The position numbers were made by a program, and so were the translations under genes. A stretch of 64,000 nt of DNA from Halorubrum aquaticum. GTDB lineage: Archaea > Halobacteriota > Halobacteria > Halobacteriales > Haloferacaceae. Positions 18,205 to 27,660 of the stretch are shown here, one piece after another. Location: positions 327,304 to 391,303 of the forward strand of contig NZ_FOPZ01000001.1 in the NCBI RefSeq assembly GCF_900113615.1, given 5' to 3'. Positions within the stretch are counted from its first letter, which is position 1. The number at the start of each line of letters is the position of its first letter. Below the pieces are notes generated by a model. The model was not told the DNA's origin. It ran no database searches and saw only the letters and a program-made list of their open reading frames with translations.

Positions 18205-18966
18205 ATGACCGGGACGGAGATCCCCGAGGACCACCCCAGATACGCGTCGCTTCTCACCCGACACCGCATCGAGGCGGGCGTCGAGAAGGGCATCACCTCG
18301 AAACAGGGTCTCATCGCACAGGGGCGCGGCGAGGCGTTCGACTACCTGCTCGGCGAGCGTACCCTTCCGAGCGCCGATGCGGCCGCGCGGGCCGCGGCCG
18401 CGACGCTGCTCGCCGCGGACCACCCGGTGTTCTCCGTGAACGGGAACGTCGCCGCGCTGGTCCCCGAAGAGACCGTCGAACTCGCCCGCGTCGTCGACGC
18501 CGACCTCGAGGTGAACCTCTTCAACCGCACCGAGGAACGGATGGAGGCGATCGCCGACCACCTCCGCGAGCACGGCGCGGCGGAGGTGAAGGGGCTGACC
18601 GGCGACGGCGAGATCCCCGGACTGAAGCACGCGCGCGGGACGGTCGACGCCGACGGGATCGGCGCGGCCGACGTGGTGGTGGTTCCGCTGGAGGACGGCG
18701 ACCGCGCGGAGGCGCTCGCGGCCGCGAACAAGACGGAGGTCGTGATCGACCTCAACCCGGGGAGCCGGTCGCCACGGACCGCCGCGGTCCCGATCATCGA
18801 CAACGTCCTCAGGGCCGTCCCGAACGTGACGGCGCACGCCCGCGACCTGGCCGACGCGCCGCCCGCGGAGCTCCGGGCGGTCGTCGACGACTTCGATCCC
18901 GACGCGGCGCTGGAGGCGGCCGAGCGAGCGATTCGCGAGGGGTCGTTCGCCGCCGACGGGACCTGA
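18205..18966 (+). CDS. 4-phosphopantoate--beta-alanine ligase (archaeal phosphopantothenate synthetase)
   Basis: A 253-residue enzyme that joins 4-phosphopantoate and beta-alanine with ATP in the archaeal route to coenzyme A, replacing bacterial PanC. The family signature is plain: RHRIEAGVEKGITSKQGLIAQGRGEAFDYLLGE at the N-terminus, then FSVNGNVAALVPEE, EVNLFNRTEERMEAI, and VVIDLNPGSRSPRTAAVPIIDNVLRAVPNV. Length is normal. The ATG at 18205 fits the family start. The CoA pathway also includes the coaD gene at 42.6 kb. Confidence 0.93.
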   Translation: MTGTEIPEDHPRYASLLTRHRIEAGVEKGITSKQGLIAQGRGEAFDYLLGERTLPSADAAARAAAATLLAADHPVFSVNGNVAALVPEETVELARVVDADLEVNLFNRTEERMEAIADHLREHGAAEVKGLTGDGEIPGLKHARGTVDADGIGAADVVVVPLEDGDRAEALAAANKTEVVIDLNPGSRSPRTAAVPIIDNVLRAVPNVTAHARDLADAPPAELRAVVDDFDPDAALEAAERAIREGSFAADGT

Positions 18967-18999
18967 GGGGTCCGTCGGGATCCACCGCCCGGACTCGGC

Positions 19000-20061
19000 T
19001 CAGATCGCGTCGTCGTCGGCGGACGACGGGTTCCCGTGGCCGGAGTAGAGGTCGTCGTGGACCGAGAACAGGTCCTCGCGGGTCGGCGTCGCGTCGACGA
19101 CGACGGTCCGCCCGCGGAATCCCACCGTCGCGTCGTCGAGGGCTCCCTCGGAGTCGACGCCGCCGGAGAGCCGGCGCAGGCGGTCGCGCGTGAGTCGCGT
19201 CGGGTCGAGCGTCGCCGCGTACCGGAGGTCGGTTCCGTCGCCGCCCCCGCCGACGCCGAGCGAGACGCCGATCGATCCGGCGGCCTCGACCGTCGCCTCG
19301 AGGGCGTCCGGCGCACCGGAGAGTGCGGACCGGAGCCGGCTCCGACCCGTTTCCCCGAGGTCCGCGTACACCGCGGCGTCGCCCGCAAGCAGCGACGGGA
19401 GCGAACCGGATCCGACCGTTCCGTCGCCGGTCATCGTTCCTCCGTCGCCGGCCGCGCTTTCTCCGTCGGGCGATCGACCGGCCGCGGCGTCGACGTGGGC
19501 CACGGCCCGGTCGACGCCGGGCGCGTATCCGACGACGAGTTCGGTCCCGCCGACGGCGACCGCGTACGGCTCCTCTCGACCGCGGAACCGACGGGCCGGT
19601 CCGTCGGCCCGTCGGGTTCGAGCGGTCGACCAGCGTCCACGGTCCTCGACGGCGGCCGCGAGTCGGTCCGGGTCGAAGGACCCGCGAACGACGACCGCCC
19701 CCTCGATGTCCTCCCCGGAGAGCGCGACGCTCCCGGCGACGGCGTCGACGTCGGCGAGCGAGACGTCCGTGTGGGCCATCGCGGCGGAGAGCCGGGTCGA
19801 CCACGGCTCGGGGAGGCCGACCGTCGAGACGGCCGCGGGGTCGACGACCGCGGTGACGACGGTGTCGCCGTGGGCGAGTCGACCCGCGTGATACGGGGCG
19901 ATCGAATCGGTCGAGCGGTACGGATCGGTCGAGCGGTACGGATCGGTCGAGCGGTTCGTCTCGGCAGTGTCGGCCGCCGAACCGCCTGCGACGCCGGCGA
20001 TCGACGTTCCGAGGAGTCCCACGGTAGCGAGTCGTCCGAGCAGCGTGCGTCTGGAGGGCAT
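19000..20061 (-). CDS. Tat-exported haloarchaeal protein, function unknown
   Basis: A 353-residue secreted protein. The N-terminus is a twin-arginine signal (PSRRTLLGRLATVGLLGTSIAGVAGGSAA) with a signal peptidase I-like site after GGSAA; there is no lipobox cysteine. A short tandem repeat RSTDPY (three units, near residues 36-52) follows. The body has alternating valine-rich strands (TVVTAVVDPAAV, GAVVVRGSFDPDRLAAAVED, YAVAVGGTELVVGYAPGVDRAVAHV) reminiscent of surface proteins that form a lipid- or peptide-binding sheet. No enzyme motif is seen. It stands alone, convergent with the upstream gene. Confidence 0.7.
   Translation of the reverse strand: MPSRRTLLGRLATVGLLGTSIAGVAGGSAADTAETNRSTDPYRSTDPYRSTDSIAPYHAGRLAHGDTVVTAVVDPAAVSTVGLPEPWSTRLSAAMAHTDVSLADVDAVAGSVALSGEDIEGAVVVRGSFDPDRLAAAVEDRGRWSTARTRRADGPARRFRGREEPYAVAVGGTELVVGYAPGVDRAVAHVDAAAGRSPDGESAAGDGGTMTGDGTVGSGSLPSLLAGDAAVYADLGETGRSRLRSALSGAPDALEATVEAAGSIGVSLGVGGGGDGTDLRYAATLDPTRLTRDRLRRLSGGVDSEGALDDATVGFRGRTVVVDATPTREDLFSVHDDLYSGHGNPSSADDDAI
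19907..19958 (-). repeat. 18-bp tandem repeat within the Tat protein gene
   Basis: Nearly three copies of TCGGTCGAGCGGTACGGA (19907-19924, 19925-19942, and a partial copy to 19958). It encodes repeated RSTDPY hexapeptides just after the signal peptide, and the unit length of 18 keeps the reading frame. Copy number likely varies between strains. Confidence 0.85.
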
Positions 20062-20188
20062 CGTTCCCCGATCACGGGGAGGGCACTTAATTCACCGACT
20101 TCGACTGCCGAACCTTCCACGGGGGCGGTAGTGCGGCCGTCGCGTCGGCGAGGGCAAGTTCAAAGTCCCTCGGCGACTACCACGTGTC

Positions 20189-20638
20189 ATGGAACTGGAC
20201 GACACGGACAGGGCGATCCTTCGGATCCTCCAGGAGGACGCCAGGACCCCGTTCTCGGAGATCGCGCGCCGGATCGACATGTCGAGCGCGACGGTCCACG
20301 ACCGTGTCGGCCGGATGGAGGACGCGGGCGTCATCGAGGGATACCACGCGTCGGTGAACGCCAAGGCGGTCGGATACGGCGTCAGCGCGCTCGTCGGGCT
20401 CCGCGTCGAGCAGGGTCGCGAGGAGGACGCCCTCGAGCGCCTGCGGGAGATCGAGGGCGTCCGGGAGATCCACCTGACCACCGGCGAGTGGGACGTGATC
20501 CTCCGGGTGGTCGCGGAGGACACCGACCGGCTTCGGGAGCTGATGTTCGACCGGATCGCGAACATGGGCGGCTTCTCGCGGTCACAGACCATGATCATCC
20601 TCGGGACCGACTACGAGGCCGAGGGACCGCCGGTCTGA
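20189..20638 (+). CDS. Lrp/AsnC-family transcriptional regulator
   Basis: A 149-residue regulator: helix-turn-helix at about 4-60 ([46 protein letters not shown]) and an AsnC ligand-binding domain ([43 protein letters not shown]). Such proteins bind amino acids and form octamers on DNA. Target genes are unknown; it is not in an operon with a biosynthetic gene, and the divergent neighbour is the Tat protein gene. Confidence 0.92.
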   Translation: MELDDTDRAILRILQEDARTPFSEIARRIDMSSATVHDRVGRMEDAGVIEGYHASVNAKAVGYGVSALVGLRVEQGREEDALERLREIEGVREIHLTTGEWDVILRVVAEDTDRLRELMFDRIANMGGFSRSQTMIILGTDYEAEGPPV

Positions 20639-20729
20639 CCGTGCCGCCGGCGTCTCAGTCCGGTACCGGCGGGTCAGCGAGCCGTCCGGTACCGGAACCC
20701 TCAACTCCGGAACCCTCCGAACCCCTGGT

Positions 20730-21887
20730 ATGAGCGCACGGTTCGAGGATCGGGCGGGGATCTCGGCGGAGCGGGCGTGGGCGGCGGCGGTCGCCGCGGT
20801 CTCCGCGGTCCTCGTCGTCGGGTCCGTCGTCTTCCCGCGGGTCGTCTACGACCGGTTCCTCTGGCGGTACTTCTGGGGACCGGTCGCCGCCGACGGACAG
20901 GTCGCAGAGTGTGCGGTCCGCCCCGCCGACGGCGGGACGGAGTTGCTGACGAGCGCGGCCGCGTGTACGGACGCGGTCGCGGCGGGAGATGTCGTCGCGT
21001 ACCCCGGTTACACCACCGTCTCGACGCTGAGCTACGTCGTCATCCTGCTCGCGATGCTGATCGGGGTCGTCTTCCTCCTCCGTCGGCTCGACATCGCAAC
21101 GGAGTTCCGGTTCTTCTACGCGCTGTTCCCGTTCATGCTGTTCGGCGGCGCGCTCCGCACCGTCGAGGACGCCGGGATCGCGGCGATCCGCGCCGGCGTC
21201 GAGCCGCTGATCTCCTTCCCGTTGAGCGCGCTGATCATCAGCCCGTTCATCTACTTCACGGTCTTCGGGGTGACGCTCCTCTGTGTGATCGCGGCGTACG
21301 CCCTCGAGGACCGGGGGATCGTCGACGACTACGCCCCGCCGCTGTTCGGGGCCGGCGTCGTCGCGCTGACCGCCTCGGTCGGTTACCTGGCGTACCTCGC
21401 GGTCGCCACCGACTACGTGGCCTTCTACCCGCAGGTGGTCGGCCTGATCCTCCTCATCGCGAGCGCGTCGGCGGTGATCACGTGGAAGCTGATCGAGCGG
21501 TTCGAGCCGTCGATCAACCGCGGCACCGGGTTCGTCGGGTTCGTGATCATCTGGGGCCACGCGATCGACGGGGTCGCGAACGTGATCGGGCTCGACTGGA
21601 TGCCGGCGCTGACGGGGACCGGGAACCTCTTCCCGAAACACGTCGTCAACGAGCTGGTCGTGGACTGGACCGGTCGATTGCTGCCCGAGTCGGTGCTCGC
21701 GGTCACCGGCGACGCCTGGCCGTTCCTTTTCGTCAAACTCGCCGCGGCCACCTTCGTCGTCTGGGTGTTCAACGGCGAGCTCTACGAGGAGTCGCCGCGG
21801 TACACGCTGTTGCTGCTCATCACCGTGCTCGCCGTCGGGCTCGGTCCCGGGACGCGGGACATGCTGCGGGCGACGTTCGGCGTGTGA
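20730..21887 (+). CDS. DUF63-family membrane protein
   Basis: A 385-residue protein with about ten hydrophobic segments. It has the DUF63 pattern: [20 protein letters not shown] near the N-terminus, [49 protein letters not shown], and [15 protein letters not shown]...[15 protein letters not shown]. The family is found across Archaea and its biochemical role is unknown to me; charged residues in membrane regions ([19 protein letters not shown]) suggest transport or catalysis in the membrane. Its start codon ATG 20730 has an upstream TATA-poor region; no operon partner. Confidence 0.9.
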   Translation: MSARFEDRAGISAERAWAAAVAAVSAVLVVGSVVFPRVVYDRFLWRYFWGPVAADGQVAECAVRPADGGTELLTSAAACTDAVAAGDVVAYPGYTTVSTLSYVVILLAMLIGVVFLLRRLDIATEFRFFYALFPFMLFGGALRTVEDAGIAAIRAGVEPLISFPLSALIISPFIYFTVFGVTLLCVIAAYALEDRGIVDDYAPPLFGAGVVALTASVGYLAYLAVATDYVAFYPQVVGLILLIASASAVITWKLIERFEPSINRGTGFVGFVIIWGHAIDGVANVIGLDWMPALTGTGNLFPKHVVNELVVDWTGRLLPESVLAVTGDAWPFLFVKLAAATFVVWVFNGELYEESPRYTLLLLITVLAVGLGPGTRDMLRATFGV

Positions 21888-21938
21888 TCGGACGCGTTCG
21901 GCGTCCGACTGACGCGTGGATCGGACGCCCCCGACGGC

Positions 21939-22811
21939 TCACTCCTGCGGATCGATCCCGTCCAGCTTCCGGACGTCCCGGTCGGCCAGCTCCAGTCGCG
22001 AGGCGGCGACGTTCGACTCGAGGTGTTCGACGCTCGAGGTTCCGGGGATCGGGAGCGTCACGTCCGAGTGATCGAGCAGCCACGCGAGCGCGACCTGTCG
22101 GGGCGTGGTCCCCTCGCCGTGGCCGTCGGCGACGTCCTCCAGAACGCCCGCAGCGCCGTCCTCCTCGACCGCGTACATCGGACCCCACGGGATGAACCCG
22201 ACCCCGTACTCCTCACACGCCCGAAGGACGTCCTCCTCGTCGCGGTTGCCCACGTCGTAGCGGTTCTGGACCGTCGCGATCTCGACGACCTCCCGCGCGG
22301 CCTCCAACTGTTCGACGGAGACGTTCGAGAGGCCGACGCGGTCGATCTGGCCGGCGTCCTTCATCTCGGCGAAGGCGTGGACGGACTCCTCGAAGTCGGC
22401 GTCCGGATCCGGTCGATGGAGCTGATACAGGTCGATCGAATCGGTCCGGAGGCGATCGAGGCTACACAGGACCTGGTTCCTGAGGAAGTCCGGGTCACCG
22501 TGGGGGATCCAGTCGCCGTCGCGGTTCCGGAGCAGTCCGGCCTTCGAGGCGACCACGACGTCGTCGTCCGCGTCGAGTTCCTCGCCGATCAGGCGCTCGC
22601 TGACGCCCGGTCCGTAGGAGTCGGCGGTGTCGACGAAGTCGACGCCGAGGTCGACCGCCCGGCGCAGGACCGATCTCGCCGCCCGCTCGTCCTCCGGAGT
22701 CCCGACGATGTCCTCGCCGGTGAGCCGCATCGCTCCGAATCCAAACCTGGCGACCGAGAGCCCGTCACCGAGGTCGAACGTGTCGTCCGGATCGACGTGT
22801 TCCGTGGTCAT
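21939..22811 (-). CDS. Aldo/keto reductase
   Basis: A 290-residue NADPH-dependent oxidoreductase of the AKR superfamily. The TIM-barrel markers are FGFGAMRLTG, the catalytic Asp/Tyr in GVDFVDTADSYGPGVSERLIGEEL, the Lys in VVVASKAGL, and the His of YQLHRPD. The C-terminal NADPH-binding segment is IPGTSSVEHLESNVAAS. Substrate unknown. The frame stays open antisense across the whole next gene, but the homologous part starts at the ATG 22811. Confidence 0.93.
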   Translation of the reverse strand: MTTEHVDPDDTFDLGDGLSVARFGFGAMRLTGEDIVGTPEDERAARSVLRRAVDLGVDFVDTADSYGPGVSERLIGEELDADDDVVVASKAGLLRNRDGDWIPHGDPDFLRNQVLCSLDRLRTDSIDLYQLHRPDPDADFEESVHAFAEMKDAGQIDRVGLSNVSVEQLEAAREVVEIATVQNRYDVGNRDEEDVLRACEEYGVGFIPWGPMYAVEEDGAAGVLEDVADGHGEGTTPRQVALAWLLDHSDVTLPIPGTSSVEHLESNVAASRLELADRDVRKLDGIDPQE

Positions 22812-22934
22812 ACGGACGCGTCGTCCGCCAGCGACAAAGCCGTGGGGGTCGCCGGCACCTCCGTGGAAGGTCGGCGGCCCCGAACGGGCTTCCCCCACTC
22901 GAAGGTTTATCATACAGGGGAACGCACTCCGACC

Positions 22935-24098
22935 ATGACCGAATTCGAGCGCGTGGTGTTGTCTGGCACGCCGCGCGAGCGCGGGATCGAACACGGCGAG
23001 CGGTTCGCCGAGGAGGTCGCCGCCAACGTCGAGACGTATCGCGAGCGGTTCTCCCACGAGGGCGTCGACGTCGATGCGATGCGCAACCACGCCGCCGAGT
23101 ACGTCGAGTATATCGAGCGCGAGAGCCCCGAGTACGCCGCGGAGATGCGCGGGATCGCCGAGGGAAGCGGCGTCCCCCTCGTCGACGTGACGATGCTCAA
23201 CGTCCGGTGGGAGGTGATCTATCCGGCGTGGAAGGCACAGACGGAGAAGGAGAACGAGGCGGCCACGACCGGGACCGTGGCGGAACCCGAACCGCCGGTC
23301 GACGGCTGTACCAGCTTCGGAGTGATGCCGTCGGCGACCGCGGACGGGACGACCTACATGGGCCAGAACTGGGACTGGCTCGCCCCGATCGAGGACACGC
23401 TCTTCCTGATGGAGCTGCGCCGAGACGACGCGCCGGACGTGCTGGCGATGACGGAGGCGGGCATCGTCGGCGGGAAGATCGGCGTGAACGAACACGGCAT
23501 CGGGATCGCGGTCAACGGTCTGATCTCCGCCGACGACGGAAGCGAGGGGTTCCGCAAACCCTACCACGTCCGGTTCCGCGAGGTGCTCGACGCCGACCGG
23601 TACGACGACGCGCTCCGGCCGATACTGGAGACCGACCGCGTCTGCTCCGCGAACGTCCTCGTCGGCCACGCCGACGGCGAACTGATCGACCTCGAGGCCG
23701 CCCCCGAACTCGTCAACCCGATCCATCCCGACGAGGGCGTCCTCACTCACTCGAACCACTTCGAGACCGACGCGGTCGAGAGCGTCAACGAGCGCCGCGG
23801 CCCGAGCACGCTCTACCGCGCCGAGCGTCTCCGACGGCTGCTCGCCGCGGAAGCCGCCGAGAACGTCGCTGCGGGCGACGACTCGACGGAACGCGGGATC
23901 GATTCCGAGGCGATCCGGGACTCCCTCCGGGACCACTTCGGCCGGCCGTCGAGCATCTGTAGCCACGTCGACGAGTCGCTCCCCGAGGTCGAACACGGAC
24001 AGACCAACGCCAGCCTCGTCATCGACCTTCAGGAACGTCGGATACTCGGACAGCGCGGACCGCCCTGCGAGGGCGAGTACCACGAGTACGCGCTGTAA
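22935..24098 (+). CDS. C45-type N-terminal-nucleophile hydrolase (acyl-CoA:6-APA acyltransferase-like)
   Basis: A 387-residue protein of the peptidase C45 family. The expected self-processing site is the Gly-Cys pair in VDGCTSFGV near residue 125, so cleavage would expose Cys as the nucleophile and separate a propeptide. Downstream markers are TYMGQNWDW, VGGKIGVNEHGIGIAVNGL and HSNHF. The family acts on amide bonds (penicillin acyl transfer, peptide or acyl-amide hydrolysis); the substrate here is unknown. A TATA-like TTTATCATA (22906-22914) precedes the ATG 22935. Confidence 0.88.
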   Translation: MTEFERVVLSGTPRERGIEHGERFAEEVAANVETYRERFSHEGVDVDAMRNHAAEYVEYIERESPEYAAEMRGIAEGSGVPLVDVTMLNVRWEVIYPAWKAQTEKENEAATTGTVAEPEPPVDGCTSFGVMPSATADGTTYMGQNWDWLAPIEDTLFLMELRRDDAPDVLAMTEAGIVGGKIGVNEHGIGIAVNGLISADDGSEGFRKPYHVRFREVLDADRYDDALRPILETDRVCSANVLVGHADGELIDLEAAPELVNPIHPDEGVLTHSNHFETDAVESVNERRGPSTLYRAERLRRLLAAEAAENVAAGDDSTERGIDSEAIRDSLRDHFGRPSSICSHVDESLPEVEHGQTNASLVIDLQERRILGQRGPPCEGEYHEYAL

Positions 24099-24122
24099 CG
24101 TCCCGAAGTGGGTTCCGAACGT

Positions 24123-24917
24123 TCACAGGTCGATTGAGTCGCCGCGGTCGGCGACGCGGAACCCCGCCGACTCCAGCCGCTCACGCGCGTCCGATCCCGG
24201 ATCGAGGAGGGGATTCGTGTGGTTCAGATGGGTGAACAGGACCTCGGTGTCGGCGTCCGCGAGGGCGTCCATCGAGGACCGAACCGTCGGATGCGGAACG
24301 TCATCGACGCGGTCGATCTCGTCCCGACTCCAGAAGGTCCCGTCGACGAGGGCCACGTCGACGTCGCGGATCAGGGACTCGGCACGTTCCGTCAGGGAGT
24401 CGACGTCGCTCACGTAGAGAAGCGATCGGTTCGGGCCGTCGATCCGATACGCCAGCGTTCCGGTCGGAAGCGTCTCGCGGTGGTCGACGCGGAACGGCGT
24501 GACCGAAGTCTCGGTAAGGGGAACGGCGGAGTCCTCGTCGATCGACCGCAGGTCGACGTTCCCGTCCTCGACGAGCGAGTACAGCGGTTCGTTCTCCCTG
24601 ATCACGTCGCCGAGGCCGGGCGTCGCGTAGACCGGAAGCTCGTCCGCGTCGACCGACTCCCGTCCGAAGTACAGGAGTCCGGTGAGATGCCCGAGGTGGG
24701 CGTGCGTCAGGAACGCGCCGTCGGGGACATCGGCGAGTTGAAAGCGAACGTCGGGCGTCGCGTCGAACAGGTACCGACCGCCGTCCTCCAATCGGATCGC
24801 GCTCGCGTATCGCGTCCGTCCGGGGGCCTCGCGTGCGGCCTCACAGTTGCCACACCGGCATCCGAGGTGCGGAACGCCGGCGTCCTGGGCGGTTCCGAGG
24901 ATCTCGACGGTACTCAC
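24123..24917 (-). CDS. PqqB/PhnP-like MBL-fold metallo-hydrolase
   Basis: A 264-residue metallo-beta-lactamase-fold protein. It begins VEILGTAQDAGVPHLGCRCGNCEAAR, whose cysteine trio is typical of PqqB and PhnP relatives. The metal motif reads THAHLGHLTGL, so the Asp of the usual HxHxDH is Gly; PqqB-type proteins often deviate here. Later ligands are the Asp in YVSDVDS, VDGTF and FTHLNHTNPLL. PQQ synthesis is unlikely as no other pqq genes are near; phosphodiester or lactone hydrolysis is possible. Confidence 0.85.
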   Translation of the reverse strand: MSTVEILGTAQDAGVPHLGCRCGNCEAAREAPGRTRYASAIRLEDGGRYLFDATPDVRFQLADVPDGAFLTHAHLGHLTGLLYFGRESVDADELPVYATPGLGDVIRENEPLYSLVEDGNVDLRSIDEDSAVPLTETSVTPFRVDHRETLPTGTLAYRIDGPNRSLLYVSDVDSLTERAESLIRDVDVALVDGTFWSRDEIDRVDDVPHPTVRSSMDALADADTEVLFTHLNHTNPLLDPGSDARERLESAGFRVADRGDSIDL

Positions 24918-25089
24918 GGGATCCGCATGCGGGCCGTCGGCGTATCAAGATGGTGGTGTGAGACCGACATCCCGGACGCTCCTCCGGCGTCGTGTTCGAC
25001 GGGTAGCGGACTCATGTTTCGGGTATCTCGAGGGGTCCATCGACGACTCGGACCCCAAAGCGTATGTCTCACACGTGAGTGAAGTTCCC

Positions 25090-25470
25090 ATGGTACGACA
25101 CGTCACGACGGATGCGGGCTACGACAGCGACTTCCCCTTCTCACAGGGCGTGATCCACGGGGACACCGTCTACACGGCCGGCCAGATCCCGAAGGACCCC
25201 GAGACTCGGGAAGTGATCGGCGAGACGATCGAAGAACAGACCCGCCAGACGTTCGACAACCTCGAGGCCGTCCTCGAGGCGGCCGGGACCTCCCTCGAGA
25301 ACGTCGTGAAAACCACGGCGTTTCTGACCGACATGGACGACATCGAGGGATTCAACCGGGTGTACCGCGACCGGGTGCCCGAGCCCTACCCCGGACGGAG
25401 CACCGTCGAGGTCGCCGCGCTCGCGATCGACATCACGGTGGAGATCGAGATGGTGGCCGCCATCGAGTGA
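25090..25470 (+). CDS. ridA: RidA-family enamine/imine deaminase
   Basis: A 126-residue RidA (YjgF/UK114) protein: FPFSQGVIHGDTVYTAGQIPKDPETREVI, then TRQTFDNLEAVLEAAGTSLENVVKTTAFLTDMDD, and the C-terminal PYPGRSTVEVAALAIDITVEIEMVA with the catalytic Arg of RST and terminal Glu. It hydrolyses reactive 2-aminoacrylate-type enamines and forms trimers. I use the ATG at 25090; the upstream frame is open but unrelated. It marks the last clear core gene before the accessory region. Confidence 0.93.
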   Translation: MVRHVTTDAGYDSDFPFSQGVIHGDTVYTAGQIPKDPETREVIGETIEEQTRQTFDNLEAVLEAAGTSLENVVKTTAFLTDMDDIEGFNRVYRDRVPEPYPGRSTVEVAALAIDITVEIEMVAAIE

Positions 25471-26021
25471 GTCGATCGAAGGCGTTGGCACCGGGCCCGT
25501 GGACCTCGCCGTCCTCGTTCATCCCGTGACACGCCGGAATCGGTCGGCAGTCCGTAGGCGTTCGAGAGCGGTTCCGGAGCCGTCCACTCGAGCCTCATCC
25601 ACGATCGACTCGTCGGCTCGTCAGTGTCCGTCCACGGCAGCGAGCCGACGCTTGGTGCCGTGTTCGGTTCCGTCTCCCCCTCGAAAGCTCGCCACCCGTG
25701 AAACCATCAGTGCGCCTGTTCGACCGCTTGTAGCCGTCGATGATCCGAGCGAAGTTCGCCGGCGGCCGGATTCGGGCTCCGCCACGGCGACCACTCGAAT
25801 CCCATCCAGTCGGCGGCGTAGTAGTCGGATTCGTTGAGCGTCGTCACGTAGTGAGGTTTTGTCCGGCGAGCCGTATTTAGTGTTGGCCGTCCCATCGACA
25901 GTCTCGATCTGCTCACGGGCTTCCGTGTTTTCCGTTCGAACGTCGCCATCTGAATGGTCATGCCGTTCGCTTGACTCGACCAGAAGTATCAATTCACAAG
26001 CCAGACACTGTCCTGAGAAAG
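25471..26021. other. Region without a confident gene at the accessory-island edge
   Basis: About 550 bases. A leftward 84-codon frame (25707-25961) encodes YVTTLNESDYYAADWMG, which looks like real protein, but it starts with arginine/serine-rich sequence and I do not recognise it; a second leftward frame (25621-25992) overlaps it. One may be the remains of a gene. No tRNA or IS end is apparent. Codon use is less biased to GC than in the core genes. Confidence 0.35.
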
Positions 26022-26834
26022 ATGGACGAAACGACCGCTCGGAAGCTGCTCTCAGAGATCGACGAACCGACGCAGCCGGCGCTACAAGAGCTACAGGAGA
26101 CGGCTATCGACAGTGTTGAGACGGTCCTGTCGGACGCCGGCTTTCCGATTCGGGAAGAGGTCTGTCGCCGGCTCTCCTACACGTATTACTACGACTGGGA
26201 AACTGACGACCCGGACATCGTCCTCCTCGTACAGGATCCGGGAAACCTCCACGAACGCCACCTGTCGGAACTACGTCCTCACAACCCGCTTGCGGGCGAA
26301 TGTTCTCCTCGCGAACAGATCGGCGTCTACCGCGAGTTCGGGAAGAGCTGGCTGACCGGGCGAAACGCCGATTTCACGGAGCGCTTTTTCGAGACGCTCG
26401 CTAGTCACGGACTCATCTCACTCCCGAACGGCTGGCATCACTACGTCGCGTCCGGAGACTTTTATCGAGACTTCTATCTCGGCGACGTCGTGAAGTATCG
26501 CGTCGACGGATTCGGCACTGCTGCCGAGCGTGCCTCGTATCAGAGTTTGCTCGAACGTGAACTCCGAGCGTTGGACCCGGAACTAGTGATCACTTTCGGC
26601 GGCAACGCGTGGCCGGCGCTACGACGATCTACCACACCCGTACCCGTGGTAGATACGAATGCTGACCCCGACAGCATCATGTCCATTCACGGAACGCTCC
26701 ACCAGATTTCCAAGCCGATCGACGCCCACGTACTTCCGTTAGCTCACATGAGTGGCCAAGTCTGGTGGCGGTTCCCTCCCGACGAGTACATTTCTCGACT
26801 TAGTGAGGCTCTCGAAGTGTTCGAACGCCGGTAG
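26022..26834 (+). CDS. Uracil-DNA glycosylase-superfamily-like protein
   Basis: A 270-residue protein with a UDG-like layout. Motif I is IVLLVQDPGNLH (residues about 66-77), comparable to GQDPYH; a central strand reads ELVITFGGNAWPALR; the C-terminal motif II is VLPLAHMSGQVWWRFPPDEY, comparable to HPS loops. This suggests a base-excision or distantly related enzyme rather than a canonical family 1-6 glycosylase. I start at the ATG 26022, with a TTG at 25971 as an alternative. It sits alone at the left edge of the accessory region; GC content is lower than in core genes, which fits transfer. Confidence 0.5.
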   Translation: MDETTARKLLSEIDEPTQPALQELQETAIDSVETVLSDAGFPIREEVCRRLSYTYYYDWETDDPDIVLLVQDPGNLHERHLSELRPHNPLAGECSPREQIGVYREFGKSWLTGRNADFTERFFETLASHGLISLPNGWHHYVASGDFYRDFYLGDVVKYRVDGFGTAAERASYQSLLERELRALDPELVITFGGNAWPALRRSTTPVPVVDTNADPDSIMSIHGTLHQISKPIDAHVLPLAHMSGQVWWRFPPDEYISRLSEALEVFERR

Positions 26835-27023
26835 CGAGAACTGACGGAGCGATTACCAACGCTGGGTCACACCGACACGAGCGACCACGCGCCGCCGCCG
26901 CGTGCCGTACGCACCGGGAGTGACCCCCCTATCTATACGTGTGCGTATCTGTCGTCGCCGCGATCGCGCCCCCGTCGAAAGACGTTCGAACCCGAGTCTG
27001 TTCGAAGGGCTGAGCGACGGAGT

Positions 27024-27359
27024 TCAGTTCCACTCATTCACGTTCACGACCGGCGGCAGATCAGTCGGCTCCGGTACCCACTCGATCACCTCCGCGACGC
27101 AGTCGGCGATCGCGTAGGTATCCATCGTGTCATCGGCGTAGTAGAGGACCGGAACGTTCCCTCGTGTCTCCTTGTCGAGAAAATCAGTGTCGTGGGTGAG
27201 TACGAGGTAGCCACCCTCACGAGCGAACGTCGCGATCGAGTCGTCGTCGACTCCCTCGGAAAGTGCCTCATGGACGTGTTCGGCAGCGATCCCCTTCCCG
27301 CGGAGCGCCTCCGCGACTCGCGGACTCGTGTTCTCGTCGACGAGGACTCGGTACTCCAT
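27024..27359 (-). CDS. DUF5615 PIN-like toxin
   Basis: A 111-residue PIN-like protein: MEYRVLVDENTSPRVAEALRGKGIAAEHVHE, then LVLTHDTDFLD, with acidic residues (Asp8/Glu9, Asp after LTH, Asp after DTDF) arranged as in Mut7-C/DUF5615 nucleases. It follows the DUF433 antitoxin with a four-base gap. The pair is a known type II toxin-antitoxin arrangement; the toxin presumably cleaves RNA. The start is the ATG at 27359. Confidence 0.8.
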   Translation of the reverse strand: MEYRVLVDENTSPRVAEALRGKGIAAEHVHEALSEGVDDDSIATFAREGGYLVLTHDTDFLDKETRGNVPVLYYADDTMDTYAIADCVAEVIEWVPEPTDLPPVVNVNEWN

Positions 27360-27363
27360 CCGG

Positions 27364-27660
27364 TTACGCACTGTCGTCGTCTTTCAGTTCCGACAGCGAC
27401 ACCGCGCCCGCCTCCCGTGCCGCAGCCTCGCGTTCCGCCCGCCGGCGCTCGACCGCCGCCATCTCGTCGGGATGGCTGTGGTAGTACTGGAGCGCGCCGT
27501 ACACGTCCGCCACGTCGAGCTCGAGCTGGTCGGCCACCTCCTCGGCTGACTTCCCGGCCCCCTCGACGAGCCCCTGAATCCGCCGGACGGTCACGCGCCG
27601 CCCCTCGATATGCGGCTCGTCGTGAACCTCGGTCACGATCCGAACCGACGACTGTGCCAT
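27364..27660 (-). CDS. DUF433-family antitoxin
   Basis: A 98-residue protein with a DUF433 helix-turn-helix domain (RIVTEVHDEPHIEGRRVTVRRIQGLVEGAGKSAEEVADQLELDVADVYGALQYYHSHPDEM) and an acidic, alanine-rich C-terminal tail that would wrap the toxin. First gene of the pair and likely autorepressor. The leader 27661-27850 contains the likely promoter (GCATAAAACAT near 27686 on the coding strand reads ATGTTTTATGC). Confidence 0.8.
   Translation of the reverse strand: MAQSSVRIVTEVHDEPHIEGRRVTVRRIQGLVEGAGKSAEEVADQLELDVADVYGALQYYHSHPDEMAAVERRRAEREAAAREAGAVSLSELKDDDSA

Noticed and set aside
21939..24083. Very long minus-strand open frame spanning two genes
   Set aside because: Only the part 21939-22811 encodes a protein family (aldo/keto reductase). 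The rest is antisense to the well supported C45-type gene and reads as charged low-complexity sequence.
25621..25992. 123-codon minus-strand frame
   Set aside because: It competes with the 84-codon frame at 25707-25961; neither has recognisable homology, so the region is reported as uncertain only.
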